Shown here: positions 52,655-63,439 of the stretch, piece by piece
Layout of the letters: the number at the start of each line of letters is the position of its first letter
Numbering within the stretch: position 1 is the first letter of the stretch
From: Aphrocallistes beatrix
Taxonomy: Eukaryota; Porifera; Hexactinellida; Sceptrulophora; Aphrocallistidae
DNA length: 64,000 nucleotides
Direction of reading: 5' to 3'
NCBI GenBank assembly: GCA_963281255.1
Contig: OY725494.1
Location: forward strand, 943,934 to 1,007,933
Position numbers and translations under genes: made by a program
The notes under the pieces: model-generated
Database searches by the model: none
What the model saw: the letters and a program-made list of their open reading frames with translations, nothing else
Told to the model about the DNA's origin: nothing

Positions 52655-53949
52655 TGGAGAATTCCATGTCAAATCAACCAACCATTTCACCACCATCAAC
52701 CGATTTGTCTGCTGTGCGACAAGTCACTGATATGTCTTTACTTTTGTGAAAATTTCAGATCAATCAGCCGTGTAGTTTTTGACTTATGACGTCACAAAAA
52801 TTTGAATTTTTGCAGTTTGACCAAGGATTTTCACAATGGTAAAATCACCATCCCATATTAAACTTGAATAACTCGAAAACTATTCATCAAACTCTTTCAT
52901 AAATTGCTATACTTATGTTTTTACATATGGAGAATACGAAAAACATGAGTAAATTAAGTTTTGAATTCCTTTTCTTTGTGAAAACTGGAACTGAAACCAA
53001 CTCCGCAAGCAAACCGGAGCTATGACGTAGCAAAAATGTATATTTTGGAAAATGTTTTATTTTTTGGTATTTTACTGTTTATAGTCATAATTCATTGTAT
53101 AAAAAAAAATCATTTGGTTTTCATGTGTTCCCTTTGAGTTATTCACATTTTTGTGCCTGTAAACACTTTCTATATATAACTCAAAATTTTATCCCTTTTG
53201 TGAAAATATAAAATTGACCTGACAACTCTCAATTTCTACCATTTTGAAAATGATTTTGTCTTCCTCTATAATATCGCTCATTCTTACAACATTCTACAAT
53301 TGATATGTGCATTAGGAATTATAAGTTTGTTGCATATTTGACCGCAGACAGACTAAACACAAACAGTGCAATGCTGTTGTTGCTATGTAATAGGAATGCA
53401 ATAAATGTCACTAATGAGTTGAAAAGTTAATTTAAGTGGACTAATATTTGCTAAACAATCCGATATTTAGTCCGACCATAGCACTCTGTATATAAAGCCT
53501 CCCATTCACATCTCAAAAATAGACCAGGGATGCGGTCGAAGATGGTTGAACAAATGCATGATCTGCCTAAAATAATGAACGACGCAGAATAGAGCTTCGG
53601 AATGTATTACCAGCATATATAAATATGACGCCAAAGTATCCATGTCCGTTGTTAAAATTTCGATTAGTCATCATATGATTGCACAATAGATTATATTTGG
53701 GACAAATTTAGTATTTTTCAGAGGTTGTTTAAGGGCACTTCTAAGTGGTTGTTTTATTATAGTTTTTTCGTATAGAACTGAGCTGTGAATGGGTTGATGC
53801 GAAAAGTTTGAATTTTTTCATGGAATGTTGCTACATTCCAGCGTTGCTACGGAAACGCATCTTGATCAGTTGAGGTCATATCTTGAAAACCGCAATAACT
53901 ATGCATTCAAATTTGATCTCATTTGATAGCCAATAAACTACTTCCTATA

Positions 53950-54844
53950 CTAGGTCATTCAATAAGTCTTGCGGATTGAGTTGTATTTCAATTATTATCG
54001 CTGTCAAGTTCTCAACCTTCATATATAATTTAACCTTAAATATTATCTTTAAATGTTCCAAATTATAGATTGATTGAAAAAAACTCAGAATTTTATAGCT
54101 TTTCACATCACACACACCTATTTCAACTTGTAGAAAATGGCTTCTAAAGATGATAATTTCAATTTGAAATGGAGAGCGTACATTACATTTCGAACAAAAC
54201 TCAATATCCAGTGCGTACTCATTCACAATGAGTTGCAGGTGATACTAGGCATGGATTGTCCTTCCAGATCCACCATTGAACGATGGGGCACGATTTAGGT
54301 CTGGAGATACTGATGTGGCATTTCTTGAACAGTGGCGGTATTGTATCACAATTACGTTCTGAGAGTGGTAAATCTATCAATGCGACCTATTTACTCAGAA
54401 AATCCTACCAAACTTGATTAAAAATGTAAATGAGGCTCGTCCAAAGGCTGGAATGAGAGGTATTAAATTATTGATTGATAACGCCAGTTCCCACACAGCC
54501 AAGCTTACCAAGAATTGGAATCCGAGAGGATAGAATTACTTCCTCACCCTCCATACTCACCAGACCTAGCTCCTTGTGATTTTTGGCTCTTTCCAAAGTT
54601 GAAAATCTATATCCAGGGTAAAGAATTTGACATGAGACAAGCACTCGGAACTGCTTTATACCAGTACTTCAAATCCATCCCGGAAGAAGAGTACAGAAAA
54701 GTGTTTGTTCAGTGGGTTGAAAGATTGAGAAAGTGTGTGTCAGTAGGAGGGGATTACTTTGAATAAAAAATCTACTACATTAGTCTCTATAGTGTATACA
54801 CTTACTTTTGTAATATGACCCGCAATACTTTTTGAATGCCCTAG
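53950..54844 (+). mobile_element. Internally deleted mariner inserted in one palindrome arm
   Basis: Ends CTAGGTCATTCAATAAGTCT and, inverted, TTTTTGAATGCCCTAG, with TA at 53948-53949 and 54845-54846. The intact opposite arm shows the empty site (TTCCTATAAAGCC). At 895 bp it is about 400 bp shorter than a complete mariner. Confidence 0.9.
54137..54766 (+). pseudogene. Mariner transposase, deleted
   Basis: The N-terminal part reads MASKDDNFNLKWRAYITFRT and IHNELQ, with a helix-turn-helix-like SRSTIERW. Central catalytic sequence is lost. The C-terminal part (54450-54766) has IDNASSHTA, equivalent to the second Asp motif, and PHPPYSPDLAPCDFWLFPKL with the third Asp region. Frames are broken near 54300 and 54510. 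Confidence 0.8.
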
Positions 54845-55719
54845 TAAAGCCATAACATAATTTCCACGTCTAGATTCAATGGTTTACGAGTTATCAGACA
54901 ATTTATTATTTTGGTCACATTTGGTAATTTGTCTAATAACTTCTAAACCATTGAATCAAGACGTGGAAATTATGTTATGGCTTTATAGGAAGTAGTTTAT
55001 TGGCTATCAAATGAGATCAAATTTGAATGCATAGCTATTGCGGTTTTCAAGATATGACCTCAACTGATCAAGATGCGTTTCCATAGCAACGCTGGAATGT
55101 AGCAACATTCCATGAAAAAATTCAACTTTTCGCATCAACCCATTCACAGCTCAGTTCTATACGAAAAAACTATAATAAAACAACCACTTAGAAGTGCCCT
55201 TAAACAACCTCTGAAAAATACTAAATTTGTCCCAAATATAATCTATTGTGCAATCATATGATGACTAATCGAAATTTTAACAACGGACATGGATACTTTG
55301 GCGTCATATTTATATATGCTGGTAATACATTCCGAAGCTCTATTCTGCGTCGTTCATTATTTTAGGCAGATCATGCATTTGTTCAACCATCTTCGACCGC
55401 ATCCCTGGTCTATTTTTGAGATGTGAATGGGAGGCTTTATATACAGAGTGCTATGGTCGGACTAAATATCGGATTGTTTAGCAAATATTAGTCCACTTAA
55501 ATTAACTTTTCAACTCATTAGTGACATTTATTGCATTCCTATTACATAGCAACAACAGCATTGCACTGTTTGTGTTTAGTCTGTCTGCGGTCAAATATGC
55601 AACAAACTTATAATTCCTAATGCACATATCAATTGTAGAATGTTGTAAGAATGAGCGATATTATAGAGGAAGACAAAATCATTAGAAGAATGTCTAAGAT
55701 ATTAAACTAATGTCATCAT

Positions 55720-55760
55720 CATAGGCGTCGTAACGCACCCGTCAGGTGCTCAAAAAAATC
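55720..55760. repeat. One end of the CATAGGCGTCG hAT family
   Basis: CATAGGCGTCGTAACGCACC matches the left end of 27056-27366. No right end nearby. Confidence 0.55.
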
Positions 55761-55800
55761 GAAAGTTTGAATGCTTAAATGCACACTATTCTAATAGCCT

Positions 55801-56204
55801 ACCTTGATCACCACCACTATCACTATAAAAGTTCATGCAATTTAGAGATGATTTAGTGGTCGCGCAAGGTCGCGCAATGCAAAAGGCCTACTCCTGATAT
55901 TCAAAGAAACTAGTCACTTTATTTTTGAGATATTTGGAGGTGGTTTTACATCAGCTACTATTACATTGTAATGGCCTAAAATCTACTGTTTCGGAGATAT
56001 TGGTAAAAACCATTAATAATTTCAAGTACGAAAGCTGGAATAAAGTTACTAGTATCAATGAATATCAGAAGTACGTCTTTCGTAACTTTAAGCCTCAAAC
56101 CGGACAGATCCCATTAGAAATCTGCACGAGGAACCCTGCGCGACCACTAAATAATCTCTAAATTGCTTGAAGTTTTATGCTGAATATCTGGCTATCAAGG
56201 TAAA
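55801..56204. mobile_element. Inverted-repeat element with TACCTTGATC/TATCAAGGTA ends
   Basis: Inner arms GATTTAGTGGTCGCGCA and TGCGCGACCACTAAATAATC are strong inverted matches. The outer ends are weaker. The open frame across it is a by-product of the AT-rich interior. Confidence 0.5.
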
Positions 56205-56297
56205 CTATTTGAATAGTGTCATCTAAAGATTTATACTTGCCACTCAATGAATTACTTATCCAGTGAGTTGTTAAGTAAGTGAATCCTTTACGAAGAG

Positions 56298-56472
56298 GCA
56301 TACCTTATTCTCGGGATGGGACTTCATCCCTTCATCCCGGAAATATCTAGTTACCTAACTTTAGGGACGATACCGAAAGTACCGAAACCTTATCAGTCCC
56401 GTCCCTGAAATTAGGCTTCTTGATTTTTCCGAATTTTTGGATGGTCCGTTTCCAGGAAATAAGTATGCCCAT
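56298..56472. repeat. GGGCATGCCTAATT-family copy, diverged
   Basis: Begins AGGCATACCTTATTC and ends GGAAATAAGTATGCCC. Internal CCGTCCC and CCCGGAAAT words. Confidence 0.55.
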
Positions 56473-56493
56473 ATAAAGAGATTTTCTGCGTCC

Positions 56494-56926
56494 CTATGAT
56501 TCGCACTGAATATCAAATTTGAAAAGTATAGAATTGGAGCTCATCACAAATATAAACTCACGTTTTAATTTGCAATAATCAGACACTAGTGCACTGACGT
56601 CCATCGTAGAGAAGGGCACGAGGCAATCTGAGCTCACAGGCAGATCTGAATCAGAACTAGACTTGACTGGTTCCAGTTTAGGCTTAGAAGATGGGTGAGA
56701 TGATATCGGAACAGTTTGTTCGAAATCAGATATTCTAATAAAACTTCCATCAATAATTAGCTCATCATTTCCGATAGGAATTACAACTTCAGGTTTAGAG
56801 TTAGTAGTTTCATGCCTTTCTTTGTTACAGATAGGTGTGAACGATGTGATGAATGAGTCAGTATTCATATCGGGAGAATCAAGGTGGAGACAAAATTCAA
56901 CGAAGTTATAAAAGGTGCTAGTGTTC
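56494..56926 (-). CDS. Possible terminal exon of an unrecognised gene
   Basis: The minus strand has an acceptor TTTCTGTTTAG at 56927 followed by an open frame NTSTFYNFVEFCLHLDSPDM through MNTDSFITSFTPICNKERHE to a Ser/Pro-rich region (SSHPSSKPKLEPVKSSSDSD) and a stop. Composition and the clean acceptor suggest coding. No upstream exon was found before the NHL pseudogene. No family recognised. Confidence 0.35.
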
Positions 56927-57429
56927 CTAAACAGAAAAAATCATAATAATGTAATAAGGCTTGACAGTCGTTGCGTTAGGGACAGGACCCAGGTTTGAGT
57001 TGACATAATGTCATGATCACTAGGTACCAAAACAATAGACCTCAACTTTACCAAGACTAAAATACTGGCCATGAAAGTTCATAATAAACAATTTATTGTC
57101 TAAAGTAATCATGCAATAGATTGAACCAGTCATTGAAGTTAAAATTTAAAAAACACACACAGCGGGATGGGAAAGTGCTTCCAACTTTTTGGGAGAATAC
57201 ACATGTGAAATGTTATGTTTTTGAGTCATTAAAAACTGAACTATCAGAGAGAACGTACTGAATATTAATAATAAACAAAGTCGTAATGGGACAATATCAA
57301 ATAAACAAAGTCGTAATGGGACAATATCAAATAAACAAATACGTAAAGCAAATAATGACATATTTGAATGAAATTATTTGATTAAGAATAAGTTAATTTG
57401 AAAATATTTGAAGTTTAAATTCATCTTCA
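56927..57429. repeat. Spacer with 30-bp direct duplication
   Basis: 57275-57340 holds two exact and one partial copy of AAATAAACAAAGTCGTAATG plus GGACAATATC. No gene otherwise. Confidence 0.6.
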
Positions 57430-58460
57430 CGGCTACTACGACGAGTTTAAGATTTGTGAGAGCTATGCCTTGTGGATTGTGAAAATCACTTTGAAAATGT
57501 CCTATCTTGTAGAAGAGTATTCCATTAGGAGAGAATACTTAGATGCAGTGATCCCAACCATCGCTGATAATCAAATTCTTCTCATTGTCCAGACAAAAGA
57601 ACTCCAGTAACTTGCATTCCTGGGCCATATGTAATGACGGAGCTTAGCTAGTCTCCGGCGTGAGTCATCGGGACTGAGGATATAAACTTCTTCTGCAGTT
57701 AGCTTGACGTCATAAAAATATCATTGGTTTGTGAGAAATGGAATATTCGAAGTGAAGTGACTTGTCTAGGATTTGGGTTCTGTGATTGTACTAATCTGTG
57801 ATGTAAAGACTCCGTTGTTTAAGATAGTGAGCTATCTAGGGTATTTGAACATTCCATTAGTAGATCCCTTACCCAATAACGCAGCCACGGGATGGATCTC
57901 TGCCTCTATTTTGAAGTGGAACACTCCGTGTACAACTGTGTCTGTTAAGTATACGTTATTCCTATGGAATGCTATACCCCATGCACATTTCATACGTTCA
58001 TGAGAGAAACTATTCAGGAAATCGCCTCTTTCTGAAAATATTGACAGTCTAGCTAACCCGGATAATCCTCCTTCAGCAACATAATTATGAATTGTTGTGT
58101 CATTATTCGCGACTCCATGAGGAATAAAGCTGTCCGGAATTTCTCCATCCTTCCCTAATACTACTATCTGTTCCATTTGTTGATATTGGGGGATGACTGG
58201 CAGTTTCTTCTACATCTCCCCGAGTTAAGATCAGTTGCTCCAGTTCTTCACTCTCTCTCTGGAATTTCAGTCGTGTTTCAGGCGGGGCTAGCCTCAACTC
58301 TGTTTGTTCTGCTTCAATATCTGCTAGCATCCTTTTCTGCAAATCCAGGAGTTCGTAGTCCCTGATGTCTCTCTCAACATCTGCTTTGGTAGTTAACAGT
58401 TCTAGCTCCTTCTGTGCGCGGCCATTTCGAGGCGTCTCTCGCTTCAGCGAGGACAGTCAT
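57430..58460 (-). pseudogene. Diverged coiled-coil/NHL protein pseudogene
   Basis: From right to left on the minus strand: a coiled-coil segment (ADVERDIRDYELLDLQKRML, then EELEQLILTRGDVEE), a frameshift near 58180, and NHL-like blades VVLGKDGEIPDSFIPHGVAN, LARLSIFSERGDFLNSFS and CAWGIAFHRNNVYLTDTVVH. A stop in FKYPR-stop-LTILNN follows near 57832, then KLTAEEVYILSPDD and further broken blades to about 57430. It differs in sequence from the 33693 gene, so it belongs to another subfamily. Several frameshifts argue against function, unless hidden introns explain them. Confidence 0.65.
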
Positions 58461-58625
58461 TATTCGGTAGTTCACACATGTCGAAGAAGTGATGTATGTG
58501 CACCTCAATGGGATTCACGGATTGTGGTTCGTTGGGATAACGAGCAGCCATTTCCAATATTAGATCGTACAAATAGTGAAGAAGATAAATTGTTCACTAA
58601 GTTTAGAAGATTTAAGGTGTGTTAG
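58449..58625 (+). CDS. Possible terminal exon, unrecognised
   Basis: After an acceptor-like CTCGCTTCAG at 58448, an open frame reads EDSHYSVVHTCRRSDVCAPQ, WDSRIVVRWDNEQPFPILDR and TNSEEDKLFTKFRRFKVC, then a stop. The balanced composition looks coding. It starts next to the presumed 5' end of the NHL pseudogene on the other strand. No upstream exon is identified. Confidence 0.3.
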   Translation, partial: EDSHYSVVHTCRRSDVCAPQWDSRIVVRWDNEQPFPILDRTNSEEDKLFTKFRRFKVC

Positions 58626-58689
58626 TTGAATAAAAATGCTAGATTTCTCATAGTGGCAGAGAAAGGAATGTATCAAACTTCATCCTAGA

Positions 58690-58967
58690 CAGGGCCGGCG
58701 ACAGAATTTACGGGCCCCCTAGTAAGATTTCTGGCCGGGCCCCTCCAACCGGGCCCCTCCATTATTCTATTAGTGAAAAATGAAACAAAGGAATTCATAT
58801 TGTGATACAAGCTTATTATGTACATACAAGACACAATTACAATGGACATCTTAAATCCTAAAGAAACTATTACATGCCGACCTGGGACCCCTATTTACCC
58901 CGGGCCCCCTATTTACCACGGGCCCCCCGGTTTTACCCCAAGCTACCCCCCCCTGTCGCCGGCCCTG
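58690..58967. mobile_element. Non-autonomous hAT element
   Basis: Ends CAGGGCCGGCGACAG and CTGTCGCCGGCCCTG. Perfect 8-bp duplications ATCCTAGA at 58682-58689 and 58968-58975. GGGCCCC words near both ends. Confidence 0.92.
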
Positions 58968-59067
58968 ATCCTAGATACACTGAATACATACTACTATAAT
59001 AGTATACTAAATCAGATTTATTCCATACTTTCCGACCTAAATAGCTACAGTCTGTCCTGTCACGAAA

Positions 59068-59350
59068 GTTTTGGTCCGGGGGACCAATTTTTTCATGGAA
59101 AATTGGTCTTCCCCTGAAAATTTCGGTCCTGCAATGGACCATTTTTTTCAGGGAAAATTGGTCCAGGGACCATTTTTTTCAATGAAAATTGATCCGGGGG
59201 ACCGTTTTTTTCAGGGAATATTGGTCCGGGGGACCATTTTTTTCAATGAAAATTGATCCAGGGGACCATTTTTTTCAGGGAATATTGGTCCGGGGGGACC
59301 ATTTTTTTCAGAGAATATTGGTCCTGGGACCATTTTTCAGGGAAAATTGT
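59068..59350. repeat. About 32-bp minisatellite (GGTCCGGGGGACC units)
   Basis: Eight or nine units of GGTCCGGGGGACCATTTTTT then TCAGGGAATATT. The unit core is palindromic. Related single words lie at 6362 and 7408. Open frames through it are by-products. Confidence 0.85.
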
Positions 59351-59603
59351 AGGGAGACTAATTCTTTCATGGAAAATTAGATTATATCAATCATTTGACA
59401 TCCTAAATTTTTTGATACTTTTCAATTGTCGAACAACCAAGCTGTTTGACCCCGAGCTGACTATTCATATTTTAGTATTCAATACATATTTAATCTCTAG
59501 TCTAAGAAGTGTATTTTATTTCTTCTGCTCTCCCTAAAATCTGAACTCTCTTCCTATTGAAACTATAATGACTCGACATAAAACCGTCCCGGAAAATCTA
59601 GAT

Positions 59604-59836
59604 GCCTAATTTATGGGACGGGACGGGACCATCCCTGAAATCTAGGTACCTAATTTCCCGGACGGGACAGAAAAGGTGCCTAATTTCCGGGATGGGACTG
59701 GTTAAGATGCCTAATTTCTGGGACGGGACGGGTCAAGATGCCTAATTTCCTGGAAGGGATGGCATCCCGTCCCGGAAATTAGGTATCTAGATTTTATGGG
59801 ACGGTCCCGCCCCGTCCCGGAAATTAGGCATGCCCA
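59604..59836. repeat. GGGCATGCCTAATT-family copy with internal repeats
   Basis: Four or more direct units of GATGCCTAATTTCCGGGACG, ending with AAATTAGGCATGCCC at 59836. The left terminus is unclear. Confidence 0.65.
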
Positions 59837-60149
59837 TGTTATTCATTATATCAATATTTATTCTACAATTCACAATATACTATATAATTATTCGGGTACA
59901 ATGAATCCGCTTAATCAGAACACATTGGGTCGTGATACTTTGTCCCGATTAAGCAGAATTCCCAATTAACCAATAGTATTTAATACTAAATTCTATGTAT
60001 GAAAACTATTCTACTCAGGGGCGTTCCAAGGGGGGGCAGCCGGGCAGGGCCTACGAGAGGGTGGGGCAGCCGGGGCACTGCCCCGGGGCCCATAACCCGA
60101 AGGAACCTTAAATTAGAGGCTAAAATTTGTCATAAAAGTCATTGAATTT
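59837..60149. other. Spacer with one hAT-like end
   Basis: 60016 onward (CAGGGGCGTTCCAAGGGGG) resembles a hAT terminus. No partner end found. No gene. Confidence 0.4.
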
Positions 60150-60235
60150 TCACATCTCTGCAAAAAAATGGAAAACAAATTTTCACACCTTTTCTATACA
60201 AAATAAATGACTACACTATCAAAAAATAAAAAGAA
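60150..60235 (-). repeat. GGTGTGAAAAT-family fragment, inverted
   Basis: TTTTCACACCTTTTCTATAC is the inverse of the GAAAAGGTGTGAAAA segment. Confidence 0.55.
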
Positions 60236-62245
60236 AATTTCAGATCAATCGGTCATGTGGTTTTGAGTTATGGCGTCACAAATTTTTGAATTTTTGCTGT
60301 TTCACCAAGGATTTTCACAATGGTAAAATCACCATCCCATTTTAAACTCGAATAACTCGAAAAATATTCATCAAATTATCTCATAAATTGCAATACTTAT
60401 GCTTTTACATATGGAGGATACGAAAAACTTGAGTAAATTAAGTTTTGAGTTCCTTTTCTTTGTGAAAACTGGAACTGAAACCAACTCCCGAAGCAAACCG
60501 GAACTATGACGTAACAAAAATGTATATTTTGGAAATTGTTTTATTTTTGGGTATTTACTGTTTATATTCATAATTCATTGTATAAAAAAATTCATTTGGT
60601 TTCCATATGTTTTCTTTGAGTTATTCACATTTTTGTACCTGTAAACGCTTTCTATATATAACTAAATATTTTTCGTGGAATGTTGCTACATTCCAGCGTT
60701 GCTATGGAAACGCATTTTGATCAGTTGCGGTCATATCTTGAAAACCGCAATAACTATGCATTCAAATTTGATCTCATTTGATAGCCAATAAACTACTTCC
60801 TATAAAGCCATAACATAATTTCCACGTCTTGATTCAATGGATTACAAGTTATTAGACAAATGATCACTTTGGTCACAATTGGTAATTTGTCTAATAACTT
60901 GTAAACCATTGAATCAAGACGTGGAAATTATGTTATGGCTTTATAGGAAGTAGTTTATTGGCTATCAAATGAGATCAAATTTGAATGCATAGTTATTGCG
61001 GTTTTCAAGATATGACCGCAACTGATCAAAATGCGTTTCCATAGCAACGCTGGAATGTAGCAACATTCCACGAAAAATATTCCCTTTTCGCATCAACCCA
61101 TTCACAGCTCAGTTCTATACAAAGAAACTATAATAAAACAACCACTTAGAATGCCCTTAAACAACCTCTGAAATTCACTAAATGTGTCCCAAATATAACC
61201 TATTGTGCAATCATATGATGACTAATCGAAATATTAACAACGGACATGGATACTTTGGCGTCATATTTATATATGATGGTAATACATTTCGAAGCTCTAT
61301 TCTGCGTCGTTCATGATTTTTGGCAGATCATGTATTTGATCAACCATCTTCGACCGCATCCCTGGTTCATTTTTGAGATTTAGATGGGAGGTCTTATATA
61401 CAGAGTGCTATGTTCGGACTAAATATCAGATTGTTCAGCAAATATTAGTCCTCTAAAATTAGCTTTTCAACTCATTGGTGACATTTATTGCATTCCTATT
61501 ACATAGCAACAATAGCATTACACTGTTTATGTTTAGTCTGTCTGTGGTCAAATATACAACAGACTTATAATTCCGAATGCACATATCCATTGCAGAATGT
61601 TGTAAGAATGAGTGATATTATAGAGGAAGACATAAAAGCATTTTCAAAATGGTAGAAATTGAGAGTTGTCAGGTCAATTTTATATTTTTACAAAAGGCAT
61701 AAATTTTGAGTTATATATAGAAAGCGTTTACAGGTACAAAAATGTGAATAACTCAAAGAAAACATATGGAAACCAAATGAATTTTTTTATACAATGAATT
61801 ATGAATATAAACAGTAAATACCCAAAAATAAAACAATTTCCAAAATATACATTTTTGTTACGTCATAGTTCCGGTTTGCTTCGGGAGTTGGTTTCAGTTC
61901 CAGTTTTCACAAAGAAAAGGAACTCAAAACTTAATTTACTCAAGTTTTTCGTATCCTCCATATGTAAAAGCATAAGTATTGCAATTTATGAGATAATTTG
62001 ATGAATATTTTTCGAGTTATTCGAGTTTAAAATGGGATGGTGATTTTACCATTGTGAAAATCCTTGGTGAAACAGCAAAAATTCAAAGATTTGTGACGTC
62101 ATAACTCAAAAACCACATGACCGATTGATCTGAAATTTTCACAAAAGTAAAGACATATAAGTGCCCCGTTACACAGCAAATTTCAGACCAATCGGCTAAT
62201 GGTAGTGAAATCATTGGTTTTTTGACATGGAATTCCCCATATATA
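60236..62245. mobile_element. Long palindromic foldback element, copy B
   Basis: Outer arms 60371-60571 and 61801-62001 are identical at the protein level in opposite strands (both spell NINSKYPKIKQFPKYTFLLR onward), so the DNA arms are essentially identical. The inner palindrome centres near 60873. The left arm lacks about 620 bp present on the right (junction at 60666, AACTAAATATTTTTCG). The right end is TTGACATGGAATTCCCCATA. Non-coding. Confidence 0.85.
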
Positions 62246-62259
62246 TTTTCACATCATCT

Positions 62260-62432
62260 GATGAATTTTGAAAATGTTGCTAGAGACAGGCTTCCAACGG
62301 TTGACATGGGGTTTTCAGGGGTGTAGATTTCGAATATTATATCTTCGGATCCATAAGAAATTATTCGTTAACTTATGTTTACAATATTTATATAAAGGAA
62401 AAAATCCCAAATTAGGTTAGATTGAGTAACTT
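62260..62432 (-). repeat. GGTGTGAAAAT-family monomer, inverted
   Basis: CCAACGGTTGACATGGGGTT and ATATTTATATAAAGGAAAAA as in 20790-21240, leading into the GC-rich module. Confidence 0.65.
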
Positions 62433-62490
62433 CAGGCGCTTGCAGGGCGACTCTGGGACACTCAATGTCCGCAAGCGAAGCGCGCTTGTT
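62433..62490 (-). repeat. GC-rich hairpin module, copy 10, shortened
   Basis: CAGGCGCTTGCAGGGCGACT, then GGACACTCAATGTCC and GCAAGCGAAGCGCGCTTG. The CCGCGCAGCGCAAGC part is missing. Confidence 0.7.
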
Positions 62491-62925
62491 TTCAAATAAA
62501 ATTTCAAAACAAATTCGTATCGTACATCCTATATATCTTCTGAAAATGCACAAATCTCGAGCTCAAAAAAGATGCGAGAGAAGAAAGAGAGAAAGGCATT
62601 ATTAAATGTCTAGTTGGTATTTGTTATATACTTAATTTAACTCTAATACTCATCACTTTCAATCATTCCCTTCTATTATTTGCCAAAATTATACAACTAT
62701 GCTGCGGATAACTTTTATAATCTTGTATAGAGGGGGCCCATCGATACGAGCTTCCCCGGAGCCTTTAAATTCCATCGTCGGCCCTGCATCCGGGCCATAT
62801 TCCCGAGTTTGTTTCTCCGCTTGCCCCAGTTTAAAAAATTATTGTGACCGCACCTGATTCTATTCCTGGAGATTTAAGCAGTTGTCGCGATTAATCGATG
62901 TCACAGTACCTTGAATCGACTCGAC
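62491..62925. other. Intergenic, no gene
   Basis: A GC-rich patch near 62736-62815 (GGGGGGCCC-type words) may be a decayed hAT end. Confidence 0.35.
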
Positions 62926-62929
62926 TGTA

Positions 62930-63110
62930 TAATTAGGTATTTTTGTCCCATCCCGCAAATTAATACTGACAAAATTTCCGGAATGGTCCTGTCCCCTCCC
63001 AGAAATAAGGCATCTTTACACGTCTCGTCCCGGAAATTAGGCATCTTTACACGTCCCGTCCTGGAGATTAGGCATCTTAACCCATCCCGTCCCGTAAATT
63101 AGGCATGGCC
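62930..63110. repeat. GGGCATGCCTAATT-family copy with internal repeats
   Basis: Three direct units of GAAATTAGGCATCTTTACAC plus GTCCCGTCC, ending AAATTAGGCATGGCC at 63110. Confidence 0.65.
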
Positions 63111-63119
63111 ATCTGGGTG

Positions 63120-63238
63120 AGGTGCTAAACCTACTGATAGTTGCTGACTGAGGTGTATGCAGCATGTGTGTACTATGCATAAGATAGCATGTTTACAGAG
63201 AAAAACTCGGCTATCAGTAGGCAAGAAAGATAGCACCT
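63120..63238. mobile_element. Short inverted-repeat element (AGGTGCTA type), second copy
   Basis: Starts AGGTGCTAAACCTACTGATA and ends CTATCAGTAGGCAAGAAAGA plus TAGCACCT, inverted relative to 51659-51794. Confidence 0.7.
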
Positions 63239-63439
63239 AACTTTACCTTTAGTGAGATTAGTGCTTTCAGCTCGCTAAGGTTCTGCAAGAGTGTAGACTC
63301 AGATTGCATTACCGAAGCAATGTAATTGAGAGCAAAATGCAAATGACTGAAACTATCGATTGAACATAAGAAAGGGCCGTCTAAATTGGCTCCACTTATA
63401 AGAAACAGTATTGCACAGCAAATCCGACGATGGATCCAT

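Larger units (their letters stand above)
52655..55695. mobile_element. Long palindromic foldback element, copy A
   Basis: Starts near TATGGAGAATTCCATGTCAA. Arms from about 53250 to about 55690 mirror around about 54916 at near identity once the mariner (53950-54844) is removed. The first 600 bp have no partner because the right arm is cut at 55695. Inner arms belong to the CATAGC family (CATAGCACTCTGTATATAAA at 53478). Non-coding except for the mariner. Confidence 0.8.

Noticed and set aside
58365-58448. Upstream extension of the 58449 frame as a longer protein
   Set aside because: The stretch is the antisense of the NHL pseudogene coiled coil, and the acceptor-like CTTCAG at 58448 better explains the start.
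60371-62001. Two identical 66-residue proteins on opposite strands
   Set aside because: They are mirror images of the palindrome arms, AT-rich, with no coding features.
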